From: Lysobacter silvisoli
GTDB lineage: Bacteria > Pseudomonadota > Gammaproteobacteria > Xanthomonadales > Xanthomonadaceae
Length of the DNA stretch: 64,000 nucleotides
Reading direction: 5' to 3'
NCBI RefSeq assembly: GCF_003382365.1
Contig: NZ_QTSU01000001.1
Span: forward strand, 744,001 to 808,000
Shown: one piece after another, positions 63,239-64,000 of the stretch
Layout: the number at the start of each line of letters is the position of its first letter
Position numbering within the stretch: position 1 is the stretch's first letter
Made by a program: the position numbers and the translations under genes
The notes under the pieces: model-generated
What the model was told of the DNA's origin: nothing
Database searches by the model: none
Seen by the model: the letters and a program-made list of their open reading frames with translations, nothing else

Positions 63239-63503
63239 AAGCGGGGCAGGAGCGGCGCAAGCCGCGACCACGACAAGGACGTGGCCCAGCCAACCGCGTG
63301 TCCTGTGCCGCCGCCATGGCCCGGGCCCGCGCTTGGCGCAGCGACGCGGTCGCGGCTTGCGCCGCTGCTACCCCAACAGGCTGCCACCGTGGGAGCGGCG
63401 TAAGCCGCGATGCGTTTCGACGGCCTAAAGCCATCGCGGCTTACGCGCCTCCCACAGAACGCAGCGCCCAGGCTTTGGGGTAGGAGCGGCGTGAGCCGCG
63501 ACC
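63239..63503. repeat. Cluster of five REP-like repeats
   Basis: The 330-bp gap 63236-63565 contains five copies in alternating orientation: about 63243-63268 (+), 63350-63375 (-), 63389-63412 (+), 63432-63455 (-) and 63475-63501 (+). All are variants of TAGGAGCGGCGTGAGCCGCGA. No gene is seen in this gap. Confidence 0.88.
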
Positions 63504-63565
63504 GCGAAACCCACTTGCGACGAAAACGTCGGCCTGCTGTGCGCCATCACATAGCTGCGCGCAGC

Positions 63566-64000
63566 TCAAGCAGGCAAAGCCGCCTGCAACGTGGCACCGC
63601 AATCCGCTTCCAGCTTCAGCGTCGCGATGTCGTCGGCGCGGGTGACACCGCGGTTGAGCAAAGCCAGCGGCAGCCCGGCCTCGCGCGCGGCGCGGGCGAA
63701 GCGGTAGCCGGAATAGACCATCAGCGAGGAGCCCACGACCAGCATGGCGTCGGCCTGCTGCAGCGCCTCGAACGCTGCGGTCACGCGGGCGCGCGGTACG
63801 TTCTCGCCGAAGAACACCACGTCGGGTTTGAGCAGGCCGCCGCAGCGCTCGCATTGCGGCGACACGAAGCCGGCGAAATCCAGGCCCTCCAGGTCGGCGT
63901 CTCCATCGGGCGCGGTGCGCGCCTGCAGGCCGATCCAGTCGGGGTTCTGCGCGGCCAGGCGGTCCTGCAGCGCCTCGCGCGGGCGGCGCGCGCCGCAGTC
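63566..64000 (-). CDS. Sirtuin NAD-dependent protein deacylase (5' truncated)
   Basis: The C-terminal part of a SIR2-family enzyme; the frame stays open to the window edge, so the N-terminus is missing. Visible: a DCG half of the first zinc CxxC, the second zinc pair CERCGG, LKPDVVFFGENVP (characteristic) and ADAMLVVGSSLMVYSGYRFA for NAD binding, and PLALLNRGVTRADD near the end. The enzyme removes acyl groups from lysine using NAD. The catalytic His lies outside the window. Confidence 0.92.
   Translation of the reverse strand, partial: DCGARRPREALQDRLAAQNPDWIGLQARTAPDGDADLEGLDFAGFVSPQCERCGGLLKPDVVFFGENVPRARVTAAFEALQQADAMLVVGSSLMVYSGYRFARAAREAGLPLALLNRGVTRADDIATLKLEADCGATLQAALPA

Overview
The window is GC-rich (roughly 70% by eye) Gammaproteobacterial chromosome. 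Xanthomonadaceae/Lysobacteraceae is the likely source, most probably Lysobacter. This is an inference from the gene set (TrhO, YaeQ, SelO, three tandem tail-collar proteins, MmyB-type regulator, KAAKK-type histone-like protein) and from dense families of palindromic intergenic repeats. No tRNA, rRNA, CRISPR array, insertion sequence or prophage core genes were seen. The first and last genes are cut by the window edges.

Region by region. 1-4.9 kb: a truncated GT4 glycosyltransferase, then a SoxR module. soxR faces a quinone oxidoreductase/MFS exporter operon across a good SoxR box inside a 19-bp-spaced promoter. 4.9-14.7 kb: the most distinctive accessory locus, with a DUF6916-type protein, an operon of three tail-collar (microcystin-dependent-protein-like) genes plus a GNAT acetyltransferase, and a divergent 2,226-residue Ig-repeat autotransporter closed by a strong terminator. 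14.7-26.9 kb: housekeeping and stress genes (YHYH/excalibur protein, HD hydrolase, trhO, lipoprotein plus SGNH-like probable pseudoenzyme, HI0933-type flavoprotein, serine hydrolase, ChrA, PLP enzyme, LLM oxidoreductase, FKBP isomerase). 27.5-31.1 kb: an ArsR-SRPBCC-SRPBCC-SDR operon and an XRE/MmyB regulator facing a small membrane protein, each with a visible operator-like palindrome. 31.7-44 kb: second HI0933 flavoprotein, YaeQ, RluA-type synthase, glutamine amidotransferase, DEAD-box helicase, amidohydrolase, DUF188, GST, SelO and a Uup-type ABC-F protein. 44-57 kb: secreted SRPBCC protein with AraC regulator, a secreted HExxH protein of unknown family, ThpR, YdeI-like, EEP nuclease/phosphatase, M14 peptidase, GST, POT transporter, rhomboid protease, histone-like protein, small GNAT, RluF and an RsiV-like lipoprotein. 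57-64 kb: Cfa-like methyltransferase, amino-acid permease, an unknown 352-aa protein with gasdermin-like sequence features plus a small partner, GlpQ-like phosphodiesterase, and a truncated sirtuin.

Intergenic DNA carries four repeat families: REP-like TAGGAGCGGCG palindromes, CTCTCCCGC hairpins, AAATCCCCC inverted repeats, and ATTCCGGCGAAAGCC/ATTCCCGCG palindromes. A composite multi-hairpin element of about 0.5 kb occurs three times (18.5, 27.0 and 31.2 kb). Its stems show compensatory changes between copies, so it may be a real structured element.

The best candidates for something undescribed are the tail-collar/autotransporter locus, the gasdermin-like gene pair at 60.3-61.8 kb, and the covarying composite repeat.
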